The notes: generated by a model from the letters alone, not told the origin. A stretch of 45,051 nt of DNA from a virus (IMGVR_UViG_3300006853_000025:1-45051), one strand, 5' to 3'; positions 7,339-15,734 are shown, numbered from the stretch's first letter. Translations and numbers: made by a program.

Positions 7339-7651
7339 CGCTGTCTCCAAGTACTGCCACGGCATCGATGGCCTGTTGTTGATCGGCGTACGGGCCGTAC
7401 ACAAGATACGTGCGCGTCTTGTCGTAGACCCACCACGCAGCCTCGTCGTCCTCATCACGACATAGGTGGAGAACGGCGCTGTTCTCGCACCCTGCCGCGT
7501 GCTCGCCTCCCAGCCAAAGTTCAGCGCGGCACCTATGGCATGGCGCTATCGCAAGGGATAGAAACTCTGGCAACTCTTCGCGCCGGTGCTTTCTCCACAT
7601 CAACCACACTATGATAGCGTTTGCCACAAGCCACAGTATAGCCCACATCAT
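7307..7651 (-). CDS. membrane-anchored protein with Cys-rich segment
   Basis: 114 residues. An N-terminal transmembrane segment (MMWAILWLVANAIIVWLMW) is followed by a basic stop-transfer KHRRE and a soluble part with CHRC, GC and C spaced like a metal site (residues about 37-68). The remainder is acidic. It starts with an ATGA overlap on the DNA polymerase stop. Function unknown; one of several small membrane proteins in the leftward block. Confidence 0.65.
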   Translation of the reverse strand: MMWAILWLVANAIIVWLMWRKHRREELPEFLSLAIAPCHRCRAELWLGGEHAAGCENSAVLHLCRDEDDEAAWWVYDKTRTYLVYGPYADQQQAIDAVAVLGDSDGNEHRRVCS

Positions 7652-9531
7652 GCCGCTGCCCTCGCCCAGGAGAAAGTTGAATACTTAGGTTCTGCCAACA
7701 TGGGCACCCGGAACTTGACGTCGCACATGGCTCTCGCGATGCGAGGGCCGTACTTCTTGCTAGGCGCCATGCAAACCAACTCGTCATGCACTTGTATCGC
7801 AATGCGAGCCTCTGGCACCTGCTCGCGCACGTTGATCATCCCCTGCTTAGTGCAGTCGGCAGCGGATGGCTGAATCTTGTAGTTCAGCATCTTGTACTCA
7901 AAGCTCATCCATCTACCTTTGTCCTTACTGTAGACCATGTCCTCGCAGAAGTACTGTCGTCCGCCCCATGTGCGTAGCGGCTCATCGTGATTGGCTAGGT
8001 CTTCGAGTTCTTCCATGAGATCGGGGATGCCGGGCACTACCTTGAACAACGCCTTCTTTATCTTACGCGCAGTAGCCGTGCCGACTTCCAATCGTGCTGC
8101 CAACTTGCCCAGACCCATACCATAGATGATACCGAATACCGTGATCTTAATGTGCTTGCGCTCGTACAGCACACCGGTCTGCTTGTAGATGAGCTGACGA
8201 ACGAACTCGTGTATGTCCAAGTTCGGATTTTCCAAGTACGCACGCATTAGCACGCCACGTTCGAAGTGCGCCAGAATACGCAGCTCTTGCTGGCTGTAGT
8301 CGACGCAGATCATCACCATGCCTTCGTCCGGTACGATATAGTCTCGCAGCCCGCGAAAGTCATAGTGATAGTCTTCGCGAAGCCAGTCTTCAAGGAGCAA
8401 CAGCGTTTCGCTGTTCTGACTCTCTGCTGGATTGGCAGGCACGTTCTGCAGGTTGGGGTCGCTAGAGCTGAAGCGACCGCTGCGTGCCCCGCCTCCGCCC
8501 TCGTCGTAACCGCGCACCTGATTGAAGTTCGGTTGAATGCGCTCTCCGTGCTTCGACTTCTCAAGCCACGGTTCTATGAAGCTCGTCATGTACTTCTGCG
8601 ACACCGACCTGATGCCGAGCAGCTGTATGAGTTCCTTGTCATTACAGCACTTCTCAAGATGGTCCATCTTGGTCGATATCTGCTTGCCAGATTTAGTCTT
8701 GACGATAGTGTCCAACTTACCGGCTCTAACCAACGCATCTGCAAGCTGCTTGCCCGAGTTGATATTGAAGCCCTTCTTATTAGTTTCGGACTTCAGATTC
8801 TTCGGATCTACGCGCAGCTTCTTAGCTATGCGTCGTATGACGTCGTGTTCCATCTCACGGAACTTGTCGCGGCACTTGGCCAACCGCTTGCGATCTACGC
8901 GCACACCGCCGCGCTCCATGTCCATGGATATTTCCGTGCAGGCCAGCTCGCGCTCGTAGGCCTCCTCCATCTGATGCTTGAGCACGTACTTGCCGAAGCG
9001 CTTGTAGATGCCCGACGTTATGCGCAAGTCGTCGGTAGCGTATTCTCCCATCAGATCGCCCGGCGCTTTCCACATGTGGTCGCCCCATGACGTAGGCTTG
9101 CGCTTAGCCTCTGGCACGTGCTCTAGCACCCACTCTTTGAGTCTATCCTGCGCTTCGGGTGCTATGTCTAGGTACTTGTGCCCTAGCGGCTTCAGTCCAA
9201 GATCACGCTCGTAGGGGTCGTGTAAGAACGATAGGTACAGCGTGTCCTCGACGCGGCGCGGCGTCGGTAGACTCATATGCACACGGCCGACATCCAGGTC
9301 GAAGGCGCTGTGATGGAATACCGTTCCCTTGCACCCATACGCTTCGATGAGCCTAGCACGTGCCGTGCCTACATCGCAGTTGTTACGCTCGGGGTGCCCC
9401 CATGCATAATACTCACGCTTTCCTCCTGGCATTTTGATTGCCACGCCGACTGGCTGCGGTGGATAGTTCGGTCGAGACTCGATGCCTTTCGTTTCGAAGT
9501 CTACTATCGACACGTCTTGTGTGTTGATCAT
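7648..9531 (-). CDS. polA: DNA polymerase I (family A) with 3'-5' proofreading domain
   Basis: 627 residues. The 3'-5' exonuclease motifs are DFETKG (11-16), FHHSAFDLD and YATDD. The polymerase motifs are A (VDYSQQELRILAHF), B (KITVFGIIYGMGLGKLAARL, with Phe at the position equivalent to E. coli F762) and C (QVHDELV). There is no 5'-3' exonuclease domain, as usual for phage replicative family-A enzymes. It is the phage replicase, working with the primase-helicase and ligase of the same strand. Start ATG 9531 follows the 31-residue membrane peptide gene by a few bases and the ribosome-binding site is weak, suggesting translation coupled to that peptide. Confidence 0.95.
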   Translation of the reverse strand: MINTQDVSIVDFETKGIESRPNYPPQPVGVAIKMPGGKREYYAWGHPERNNCDVGTARARLIEAYGCKGTVFHHSAFDLDVGRVHMSLPTPRRVEDTLYLSFLHDPYERDLGLKPLGHKYLDIAPEAQDRLKEWVLEHVPEAKRKPTSWGDHMWKAPGDLMGEYATDDLRITSGIYKRFGKYVLKHQMEEAYERELACTEISMDMERGGVRVDRKRLAKCRDKFREMEHDVIRRIAKKLRVDPKNLKSETNKKGFNINSGKQLADALVRAGKLDTIVKTKSGKQISTKMDHLEKCCNDKELIQLLGIRSVSQKYMTSFIEPWLEKSKHGERIQPNFNQVRGYDEGGGGARSGRFSSSDPNLQNVPANPAESQNSETLLLLEDWLREDYHYDFRGLRDYIVPDEGMVMICVDYSQQELRILAHFERGVLMRAYLENPNLDIHEFVRQLIYKQTGVLYERKHIKITVFGIIYGMGLGKLAARLEVGTATARKIKKALFKVVPGIPDLMEELEDLANHDEPLRTWGGRQYFCEDMVYSKDKGRWMSFEYKMLNYKIQPSAADCTKQGMINVREQVPEARIAIQVHDELVCMAPSKKYGPRIARAMCDVKFRVPMLAEPKYSTFSWARAAA

Positions 9532-9535
9532 TGAG

Positions 9536-9631
9536 TCAACCCCACCACAGGCTTGCGATAGATATGCCTATCGCAATTAATGCGAGTCCTATCGCCGCTA
9601 TGATCAGCGCCTCGTCGTCTTGCTGTCTCAT
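9536..9631 (-). CDS. 31-residue membrane peptide
   Basis: A tiny frame, MRQQDDEA then a hydrophobic stretch IIAAIGLALIAIGISIASL ending WWG. ATG 9631 overlaps the stop of the upstream gene as ATGA and is preceded by GGGAG, so it is well placed for coupled translation. One predicted membrane helix with an acidic N-terminus. Could be a host-envelope or superinfection modulator; function unknown. Confidence 0.6.
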   Translation of the reverse strand: MRQQDDEALIIAAIGLALIAIGISIASLWWG

Positions 9632-9849
9632 GCCAAATACTCCCTCAGCTCACGCTCCTGTCGCACCTTCGTGTAGCGTCGATGCAAACGCAGTATGACG
9701 TCGTTGCGACGCTCAGCGTCGAGCTTGCCAGCTTCTTCCTTCAGCGCTGCCAACAGTTCGTCCTCGTTCATGTGAGGCAGCGCTTCGTTCACATCGCGCC
9801 AGCTGGCCAGCACGTTGTCCGGCCGATAGCGCTCTCTAATCTTCGACAT
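9628..9849 (-). CDS. hypothetical helical protein
   Basis: 73 residues, strongly charged and helical (MSKIRERYRPDNVLASWRDV, NEDELLAALKEEAGKL). TAGGAGACTGCC precedes the ATG. A stem-loop at 9865-9896 sits just upstream of the ribosome-binding site. Looks like a small phage regulatory or adaptor protein, but no family is recognised. Confidence 0.7.
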   Translation of the reverse strand: MSKIRERYRPDNVLASWRDVNEALPHMNEDELLAALKEEAGKLDAERRNDVILRLHRRYTKVRQERELREYLA

Positions 9850-9864
9850 GGCAGTCTCCTAACG

Positions 9865-9896
9865 CAGACTGCGCGGCCATGAGCACCGCGCGTCTG
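9865..9896 (-). promoter_or_regulatory. intercistronic stem-loop
   Basis: CAGACTGCGCGG (9865-9876) pairs with CCGCGCGTCTG (9886-9896): an 11-bp stem with one bulged base and a 9-nt loop (TGCTCATGG on the minus strand). No T tract follows in either direction, so a processing, stabilising or translation-control role is as likely as termination. It lies in the 104-base gap after the acidic-tailed protein gene. Confidence 0.55.
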
Positions 9897-9953
9897 AAAT
9901 CACACACTAGCCAGCGTTGGCCGCGTAGTACTCGCGATCAAGCAGCTGACAGT

Positions 9954-11051
9954 TTACCTGCTGAAGCGCGAGCCTGAGCGCTTTTTGCTCTTGGGCTCGT
10001 CGTCTTCATCTTCGTCGTCTTCGTCGTCGTCTTCGTCTTCGTCTTCGTCTGATTCTTCATCAGACTTACTCGAAGATCGAGAACGTCGGCCATCCTTGCC
10101 AGACTTTGAACCTCCCTTGCGAACTGAGCGTTTTCCGCGTCGCTCATCTTCTTCATCGTCTTCCTCGTCGTCCTCATCGTCTTCATCGTCGTCTTCATCA
10201 TCTTCGTCATCGTCTTCGTCGTCATCGTCTTCTTCATCGTCGCCATCATCGTCCTCCTCGTCGCGCCGGTATTTGGTCTTCTTCGACTTTGACTTCCTGC
10301 GCGACTTGCGGTCGTCATCGTCTTCATCCTCATCATCCTCATCCTTGCCACCGGTGCCCTCGAACGGCTCCATGAGCAGCTTGCGCGCCTCTTCGATGCG
10401 TTCCTTCAGCGCCTCGACGACCTCCTGGTCTTTGATCTTCTCCTCCAGCTCGAACGTGGGCACGGGGTACGCTTCGTCCTCGTCGAACGACATAAGAGTC
10501 ACGACGCTGTACGATGGACGATGGACTTCGTTGTCCAACGTCTTCACGTAGGCGCCCCACGTGTTGTCCTTGCCCTTCTTCTGCACAGAAGTGACTGGCA
10601 GATCTATCGTGGCAATCGCCGCCTCTGCCACATCCTCGGCAGATTCGATGTCGTCGACGTGTATGAGAGCCAAGCGGCGTCGCCCCTGGCACGCCTTAGC
10701 GCGCCCCTTGCCGCTGCCCCACTCGTTGAACGGACAGCCGTCGCACTCTTCGTTCGGCGGCTTCTTCACATTCTTGTGCGGAGCCATGTCCTCACCGTCT
10801 TCGCTCAGCGCGAAGCACGACGGGATGTTCGGCTTGTCCTCTCTGAACTTCCCCTTGTACAAGGTGTTCAGGTATATGAAGTCCAGCACTACGACCTTCA
10901 TCTCTCGGCCGAGCTTCTCTTCGCCGAGCGTGTACCGTCGCTTGCGTATGCTGATCTTGTTGCCGCCACCGCCGCCTCGCGACTTCTCGCGGGCTGACGA
11001 TCGTGAAGCCTCCTTGGCTAGATCTTTTTCCCAGCTGCTGCTTTTTGCCAT
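9954..11051 (-). CDS. acidic-tailed protein, possible ssDNA-binding protein
   Basis: 365 residues. A globular N-terminal part (about 1-230) has a glycine patch (RGGGGGNK), a conserved-looking Cys segment (EECDGCPFNEWGSGKGRAKA) and SFDEDEAYPVPTFELEEKI. This pattern fits phage proteins placed near polymerases and annotated as ssDNA-binding, but I cannot confirm the OB fold by eye. Residues about 235-365 alternate Asp/Glu runs with Lys/Arg/Ser linkers. Acidic tails of phage SSBs recruit polymerase and nucleases, although this one is far longer than usual. It lies just upstream of the polymerase operon section. An unrelated DNA-binding or scaffold role remains possible. Confidence 0.6.
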   Translation of the reverse strand: MAKSSSWEKDLAKEASRSSAREKSRGGGGGNKISIRKRRYTLGEEKLGREMKVVVLDFIYLNTLYKGKFREDKPNIPSCFALSEDGEDMAPHKNVKKPPNEECDGCPFNEWGSGKGRAKACQGRRRLALIHVDDIESAEDVAEAAIATIDLPVTSVQKKGKDNTWGAYVKTLDNEVHRPSYSVVTLMSFDEDEAYPVPTFELEEKIKDQEVVEALKERIEEARKLLMEPFEGTGGKDEDDEDEDDDDRKSRRKSKSKKTKYRRDEEDDDGDDEEDDDDEDDDEDDEDDDEDDEDDEEDDEEDERRGKRSVRKGGSKSGKDGRRSRSSSKSDEESDEDEDEDDDEDDEDEDDEPKSKKRSGSRFSR

Positions 11052-11053
11052 TG

Positions 11054-11434
11054 CTACTTCGCTCCTCGTTTTGTGATAGTGATACCAAAGCGTTCGAAGG
11101 AAGCGATGCCGGGAACGGTTTCGCCTTCATCGTGCCGCGCCTTGATGGCGGCCACGCTTGGCCGATTCTGGAACAGGTCCAGCGCCTTGTGCCGTAGCAC
11201 GTACTTGTCGAACAGTCGACGATTCTTGATCGAGTAGAACGTGGCACGACGAATTCGTGCCACGCCCTTCTTTCCCTTGGAGCCATCGATGTCCTCTCGC
11301 TCGAAACTCTTAAGCAGTCGCGACTCCAACTTAGCGCGACGACTCTTGAGCTTTCTCAAGTCGCTCTCGGCTGCCTTGATCCTATCATCAACCGCCTTCA
11401 TCAAATCGATCTGTACTCCAAGGGTTTTGGCCAC
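11054..11434 (-). CDS. hypothetical protein with N-terminal coiled coil
   Basis: 126 residues. Residues about 10-50 form a charged helix (DRIKAAESDLRKLKSRRAKL) of coiled-coil type; the rest is basic and mixed (SIKNRRLFDKYVLRHKALDL). It precedes the acidic-tailed protein gene by 2 bases and probably shares its transcript. No family recognised; it may act with its neighbour in replication. Confidence 0.65.
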   Translation of the reverse strand: MAKTLGVQIDLMKAVDDRIKAAESDLRKLKSRRAKLESRLLKSFEREDIDGSKGKKGVARIRRATFYSIKNRRLFDKYVLRHKALDLFQNRPSVAAIKARHDEGETVPGIASFERFGITITKRGAK

Positions 11435-11437
11435 AGC

Positions 11438-11662
11438 CTACTCCTCCATCAGTTTCAAGGTTTCCTCTTCTGAGAGGTCGTATCTTCGCATGAAGTCGCG
11501 CGATGCCCCATAGACCTCTACTCCACGACTGGTGCGAACGCGCTTCAACTCTACGCTGCCGCGCCAGTAGTACGTCTCGCTAACGTAGTAGGCAAGCGCT
11601 AGGATGCTAAGGCCGAGCGCCATTCCAACAATAATGGCGCCGGCCCGCAGCAACGCGTTCAC
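11438..11662 (-). CDS. small membrane protein
   Basis: 74 residues from GTG 11662, which overlaps the csrA stop as GTGA. The open frame extends further upstream, but that part lies inside csrA. One transmembrane helix ([19 protein letters not shown]) near the N-terminus, then a charged tail ([19 protein letters not shown]). Function unknown. Confidence 0.6.
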   Translation of the reverse strand: MNALLRAGAIIVGMALGLSILALAYYVSETYYWRGSVELKRVRTSRGVEVYGASRDFMRRYDLSEEETLKLMEE

Positions 11663-11907
11663 TCCCGACGCTTGTCCAGATAGCGCTTGTGCCTGTCGCA
11701 CAGAAGGTTAGCCGTGCCTTTGCACGTCTTGCACGCGGCCAATTCTTCCGCCCTGATCCGCTCCCAGATCTCTTCGCGGTGCACCGCTACTTCCTTCGGA
11801 GCAACGACGCCGAGTCGCACCTGATTGCCCTTCACACCTAACACCGTCACAGTCGTGTCTGTGCCGATCATGATAGTCTCCGAAGTCCGCCGTGTTAGTA
11901 TAAGCAT
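11659..11907 (-). CDS. csrA: CsrA/RsmA-family RNA-binding translational regulator with zinc-finger-like tail
   Basis: 82 residues from the ATG at 11907 (MLILTRR, the canonical CsrA start, 9 bases after AGGAG); an ATG at 11913 adds two residues. The CsrA core is complete: [29 protein letters not shown] and [16 protein letters not shown], with the RNA-contacting Arg in VAVHREEI. Host CsrA dimers bind ANGGA motifs near ribosome-binding sites and alter translation or RNA stability. This copy adds a C-terminal [15 protein letters not shown] (C-x2-C-x7-C-x2-H) not found in ordinary CsrA, which may bind zinc. It lies between ligase and a small membrane-protein gene. Likely role: switching host or phage mRNAs during infection. 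Confidence 0.9.
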   Translation of the reverse strand: MLILTRRTSETIMIGTDTTVTVLGVKGNQVRLGVVAPKEVAVHREEIWERIRAEELAACKTCKGTANLLCDRHKRYLDKRRE

Positions 11908-11913
11908 TTCCAT

Positions 11914-12801
11914 CTACTCCTGTTTGTCGTCACGAACCCGCACGAATCGCGGGTGCCTTAATGAGCCACCTTCAGTCTCTTCTTGAAACGAAGCCTCTAT
12001 CAACTTGCCGATGATGCTCTTCGGCTTGTCGAAGAATGCCTTGCGTTGAACATCGGTCATGCCCGACACTCGAACCGTGCGGCCTTTGTAGTCGCACAGC
12101 AGCGCCCCGCACATGCCGACATACTTACCTCTTCCCTCCTTCAGTCCTGTGACTTCTATCTCCACGGTCTCCTCTTCTTTGATCTTCATCCAAAGCCAGC
12201 TGCGCGACGCGACCCACGACGCAGCCATGATCTTGACCATCGTGCCTTCGTACTTCGGCCTGCCAGTTTTGGGGTCTAGGCGCCGATGCTCGTTGTGTGC
12301 ACGCAGCACTTGCTGATGATCCATCGCTCTGCACGGCTGCGATATGGTGATGCCCTTAACAGGGTCATCGTCAACAGCCCGCTGCAAAGCTTCCACCCGC
12401 GACAGCTGTGTTGCCTCGTCGATGCCCCTCTTGAAGAAGCTCAACGGCATCACATGAAACGCATGCAAGCGGCATGTCAAAGCTACCGTGCCCTTCGTGT
12501 GGATTGCTCCGCTCACATCTCCGAAGGTCATGCCCACGGCTTCGGTGTCGAACATCAAGCCTTTGCTCAGCGCCGGGTCGATCGACGACAGCCGCTCGCA
12601 CAGCCGCCGTATGCTCGGATTCAAATGCGTGAACATGCCAAGCTCGCGGCCGTTGCGACTGTAGTACTTGGGCACGCCGTAGCTCTTGACCAGCACGACC
12701 ACACGCACGCCATCCAGCTTCGGCTCGACGTATGCCTCCTTCCATGATTGCACACGTTTAGGGTCGTAGGTCTTGGCCAACATCACATTGAAGTCGCTCA
12801 T
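11914..12801 (-). CDS. ATP-dependent DNA ligase
   Basis: 295 residues, a minimal ATP-dependent ligase. Motif I is EPKLDGVR with adenylated K28, motif III FDTEAV, motif IV YEGTMVKI and motif V WMKIK. The C-terminal OB part (VEIEVTGLKEGRGKYVGMCG) follows. It seals nicks at replication forks or during recombination. The start overlaps the upstream gene stop (ATGA); the stop abuts csrA (TAG then ATG). Confidence 0.92.
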   Translation of the reverse strand: MSDFNVMLAKTYDPKRVQSWKEAYVEPKLDGVRVVVLVKSYGVPKYYSRNGRELGMFTHLNPSIRRLCERLSSIDPALSKGLMFDTEAVGMTFGDVSGAIHTKGTVALTCRLHAFHVMPLSFFKRGIDEATQLSRVEALQRAVDDDPVKGITISQPCRAMDHQQVLRAHNEHRRLDPKTGRPKYEGTMVKIMAASWVASRSWLWMKIKEEETVEIEVTGLKEGRGKYVGMCGALLCDYKGRTVRVSGMTDVQRKAFFDKPKSIIGKLIEASFQEETEGGSLRHPRFVRVRDDKQE

Positions 12802-13106
12802 CGAGCTGTTCTCCGTTCGGCTTCTGGATCGCTCAGACCAGACATAATTAGCGCCTGATATTGCGTGTACCCCTCATCTCGCAAGTTGAGATAGTTGATG
12901 ACGTGCTGCTTGTCAGCATACGGGTACCGCGCCATCACGCGCGCTATACGCTCTTCAGCCTGCTCACTCACTGTACGTACCTCCTGCATATGCACCCATA
13001 CGTTGCGACATCCCTGGCAGTTCCAGCCGCTTCCGTCGCATTGCTGCCAGCGACCACGGCCACGCGCCCAAGCGAAGAAGGCGAAGCCTTCTCTCTGTCC
13101 TATCAC
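12798..13106 (-). CDS. hypothetical protein, possibly two nested products
   Basis: 102 residues from GTG 13106, which overlaps the upstream stop (GTGA) after GGAGGAGCAGCC. The N-terminal half has CDGSGWNCQGC, a possible metal site. A very strong internal site, AGGAGGT with GTG 7 bases later (12971), could start a 57-residue product (MSEQAEERIARVMARYPYAD...) in the same frame; that half is a compact helical protein on its own. The stop overlaps the ligase start by 4 bases. No family recognised. Confidence 0.6.
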   Translation of the reverse strand: MIGQREGFAFFAWARGRGRWQQCDGSGWNCQGCRNVWVHMQEVRTVSEQAEERIARVMARYPYADKQHVINYLNLRDEGYTQYQALIMSGLSDPEAERRTAR

Positions 13107-13321
13107 GGCTGCTCCTCCGCCCACTCTTCGAGGCTGTTGGCGACGTGAGTGGGCGTGCCTCCTTTAGCTATCACCTCTCGCACGTCGCGAACGCAAGCCA
13201 AGTAGCCGGCCAGCCAAGACGCCTCCGGACCGATCAGCTTGTTCCGAGTGTGACGCTCGTGCGCTCGTGCCCTCTCTTCCAGCTTGCGCTGGTTGATGGA
13301 CTTCAACTGTTCGATACTCAT
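13103..13321 (-). CDS. hypothetical protein
   Basis: 72 residues, N-terminal basic helix (MSIEQLKSINQRKLEERARAH) then a small mixed part and an acidic end (SLEEWAEEQP). Both ends overlap neighbours by 4 bases (ATGA, GTGA). Function unknown. Confidence 0.65.
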   Translation of the reverse strand: MSIEQLKSINQRKLEERARAHERHTRNKLIGPEASWLAGYLACVRDVREVIAKGGTPTHVANSLEEWAEEQP

Positions 13322-13530
13322 TGCTTCTTCTCCAAAGCGTCTTCAGCCCGCTTGATCAGCTTGTTCACGTCTGAACGCACGACGTGCAGAATGCAGATGA
13401 ACTCGCGCGTGCGCTGCGCGGATTGAATACCGAACGATTGTCGGTCGGCTATCCTCTGAGCGGCACGCAGTTTCGCATTGATCTGCGATAGATGGTCTTC
13501 ATCAAACAGATCGTCCCACACACTACGCAT
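13318..13530 (-). CDS. hypothetical helical protein
   Basis: 70 residues, mostly helical (LSQINAKLRAAQRIADRQSF, SDVNKLIKRAEDALEKKQ). It overlaps the VWA-like gene by 8 bases upstream and the next gene by 4 downstream. No family recognised. Confidence 0.65.
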   Translation of the reverse strand: MRSVWDDLFDEDHLSQINAKLRAAQRIADRQSFGIQSAQRTREFICILHVVRSDVNKLIKRAEDALEKKQ

Positions 13531-14497
13531 GAGCTTCTCCTATCGCGCGGTATGCTTCCACTGCCTCCCACGCACGCTTGTACTCTTGGATCACAGCTGG
13601 TCTGCTGTAGCACTCGCCGAGTCTTAGCACTATCTCACCGCCGGCTTGCCGCTCGCGCAGCGTTGCAGGCAGGCCACGGTTAAGCGCTGCCCCAAAGCCG
13701 GCGCTAGGTTCCCACGGTCCGGCCCCCATGGCCATGAAGCCGGCTGTGCGCATGAAGCCTACGCTTACCATGGCGCACAACCGATCGAGCACTATAGGGT
13801 CTGCGGCTTGCTTTACGCACCATGCAGACCAAAGGTTTCGAGGCGGTCTACCGTGCCAAGTAAACGGCCCGCTTGTGCTGTCCACTACCCACACTTCGAA
13901 GACGCGCCCTGCCCTTGCCAAGCTGTCCACCAGCAAGGTGCACAGCGCTGCACGCCACAGCGCCATCTTGTTGTTGACCATGGCATTGGCCGTAACGTCG
14001 AACGCCAGTGTGATGCGCTTAGTGTTGACTGCCTGCCGCTGCGTGCGTACTGGCCGTGCCCAAGCAGTGTCGAGCTGCCCGCTCCATACGCGCTGGATGT
14101 CCAGGTCGTCACCAAATTCGCCTCGGACACGCTTGCGCCGTCGTGTCTGTTGCAGGCTAGGGAAGACCGGCAGTTCCAGCTCGATGCCTTCCATCATCTT
14201 GAGAAGCTGCTCGCGCAGCTCGGGCCAGCCGTTTTCAATCTTGTGCTGCACCTCTTCGAAAGACTTGGCGCCCCACCAGTCGATGGAAGTGTCTGTAGAC
14301 CAGGAGCTGGTGCCGCAAGCGACCGTGCGCTTGTACAGGCCGGGACGGTTACGCTTGATCTCGACGAGATCCGGTACAAACTCGTCGAAGCTCTGCCACT
14401 CGTACGACACGCCATCCTCAGTCTGCTTGATCTGCACGTTCATGCGTGCCTTGGCCTGCATGTTGTCAGGTCCGTACATGGTCACATTGCTGCACAT
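13523..14497 (-). CDS. VWA-like (CobT-type) partner of a MoxR-like ATPase
   Basis: 324 residues from ATG 14497 (MCSNVTMYGPDN), chosen for the upstream GGAGAAGAACCT. The central RITLAFDVTANAMVNNKMAL, followed by WRAALCTLLVDSLARAGRV and FEVWVVDS, has the shape of a von Willebrand A Rossmann-like domain, with DVTANA where a MIDAS DxSxS motif would be. AAA+ MoxR and VWA proteins are encoded in pairs and work as metal-insertion or protein-remodelling chaperones. Here the two genes overlap by 16 bases, which supports the pairing. The substrate is unknown. Confidence 0.65.
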   Translation of the reverse strand: MCSNVTMYGPDNMQAKARMNVQIKQTEDGVSYEWQSFDEFVPDLVEIKRNRPGLYKRTVACGTSSWSTDTSIDWWGAKSFEEVQHKIENGWPELREQLLKMMEGIELELPVFPSLQQTRRRKRVRGEFGDDLDIQRVWSGQLDTAWARPVRTQRQAVNTKRITLAFDVTANAMVNNKMALWRAALCTLLVDSLARAGRVFEVWVVDSTSGPFTWHGRPPRNLWSAWCVKQAADPIVLDRLCAMVSVGFMRTAGFMAMGAGPWEPSAGFGAALNRGLPATLRERQAGGEIVLRLGECYSRPAVIQEYKRAWEAVEAYRAIGEAHA

Positions 14498-15696
14498 AGG
14501 TTCTTCTCCGCGGCAGTCCAGCCCTTGAAATACGCGGCAGTCCACTCAGGCTTGCTCCAGCTGTATCGCTCAGTCATCTTGGCCAGATCTTTGATGACGC
14601 GCGTACTCATGATACGCCGCAGCTTGTTCGAGTAGATTTTGTCTCGAACGCTCCATGCCCACTCGCAAAGTTCGACTGGCGCTATGCTGGCCTCCACATC
14701 ACGATTGTAATCAAGCGTGATTAGTCCGACCTTGAAACGGTCGAGCGTCGCCGCGTCCAGCTGGTTGCGCCCCACGTACATGGCATCAGCCCCGTTACCG
14801 AACGTGTTGGCCGCAGCCACCAGCACAAAGTCCTCGTGCTTCGTCACACGACGCTTCTTGAAGCGTTGATTGACCGTGTAGAAATCGTTAGCGACCGCCT
14901 TGTTCATGTACGTGAGCAAGTTGGGATCGGACGCATCGATCTCATCGAGTAGGAACACGCCGCCTTTTTCATAGCGCTCCATCCACTCGCTAGCGTGGTG
15001 CTCGAACGCGCCTTGCTTGCCGGTCGGCAGCAGCTGACCTTTGAAGATGGCCTCGCTCATGCCTTCGGAGCACGACTCATCGCCGTACTCCAGATCTATG
15101 GCCTCAGCCAGCTTCGCGCACAAGAACGTCTTGCCGCAGCCAGCGGGGCCAACGAGCAGGATAGGTATGCGTGCCGAAGCAAGCTGCACCATCTGCTCAA
15201 ACTCAGGCGGCAGCACTCCCTTGACCTGCTTGGTCTTCGTGCCGTTCTTGATAGTGATGGGTGCACGCCGCTCTGCCGCGTCGCGTACCTGCTCCTTGGC
15301 GAAGGCCTCCAGCTGCTTCTTCATGGCATCGACGCACTTGGTCACAGCGTCGAATGCGCGCTCGCCGATACTGTCGCTGTGCTGACTGATGACGTTAGTC
15401 AACGTGGCATACATGCGTTTTTCCATAGCCTCCGGCACCGAGCCGTCTGTGCCCTTTGGCTCTTGCTTGAGCACGATGATCTCGTATCCGGTCTGAGCCC
15501 GTACTTCATTGGCGAGGCACTTCTCTTTGAGAACCTGCGCGTAGGCTTCTTTGGTCTTCGTGTCTTCGCACGCAGAGAAGCAGCCCATCCACTCTGCCAG
15601 CACACGCTGCTGCCATCGCGGCATGCGCTCGAAGTTGGCGTCTTGCACTCGTGAAACGTTGCGGTTCACACCGCGAGTCCTACTACCGATAGCCAT
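14482..15696 (-). CDS. AAA+ ATPase, MoxR/CobS-like
   Basis: 404 residues. Walker A GPAGCGKT (Lys189), Walker B GVFLLDEIDAS, sensor 1 region LVAAANTFGNG and an arginine finger region ATLDRF, as in the AAA_5/MoxR group. The N-terminal about 170 residues are helical (EKRMYATLTNVISQHSDS). CATAGGAGATCATT precedes the ATG. It probably forms a hexameric ring acting with the VWA-like protein encoded immediately downstream. It lies upstream of ligase and csrA in the leftward transcript. Confidence 0.85.
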   Translation of the reverse strand: MAIGSRTRGVNRNVSRVQDANFERMPRWQQRVLAEWMGCFSACEDTKTKEAYAQVLKEKCLANEVRAQTGYEIIVLKQEPKGTDGSVPEAMEKRMYATLTNVISQHSDSIGERAFDAVTKCVDAMKKQLEAFAKEQVRDAAERRAPITIKNGTKTKQVKGVLPPEFEQMVQLASARIPILLVGPAGCGKTFLCAKLAEAIDLEYGDESCSEGMSEAIFKGQLLPTGKQGAFEHHASEWMERYEKGGVFLLDEIDASDPNLLTYMNKAVANDFYTVNQRFKKRRVTKHEDFVLVAAANTFGNGADAMYVGRNQLDAATLDRFKVGLITLDYNRDVEASIAPVELCEWAWSVRDKIYSNKLRRIMSTRVIKDLAKMTERYSWSKPEWTAAYFKGWTAAEKNLCAAM

Positions 15697-15734
15697 AATG
15701 ATCTCCTATGGACGTGTTAGATCGGTCGATCGAA

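Noticed and set aside
13646-14635. Long plus-strand frame opposite the VWA-like gene
   Set aside because: Antisense shadow of two well-supported minus-strand genes; His/Ala/Pro-rich and without start context.
15720-15731. GATCGGTCGATC inverted repeat after the MoxR-like gene start
   Set aside because: Only 5-bp arms and inside the short gap with a coding peptide next to it; too weak to call an operator.
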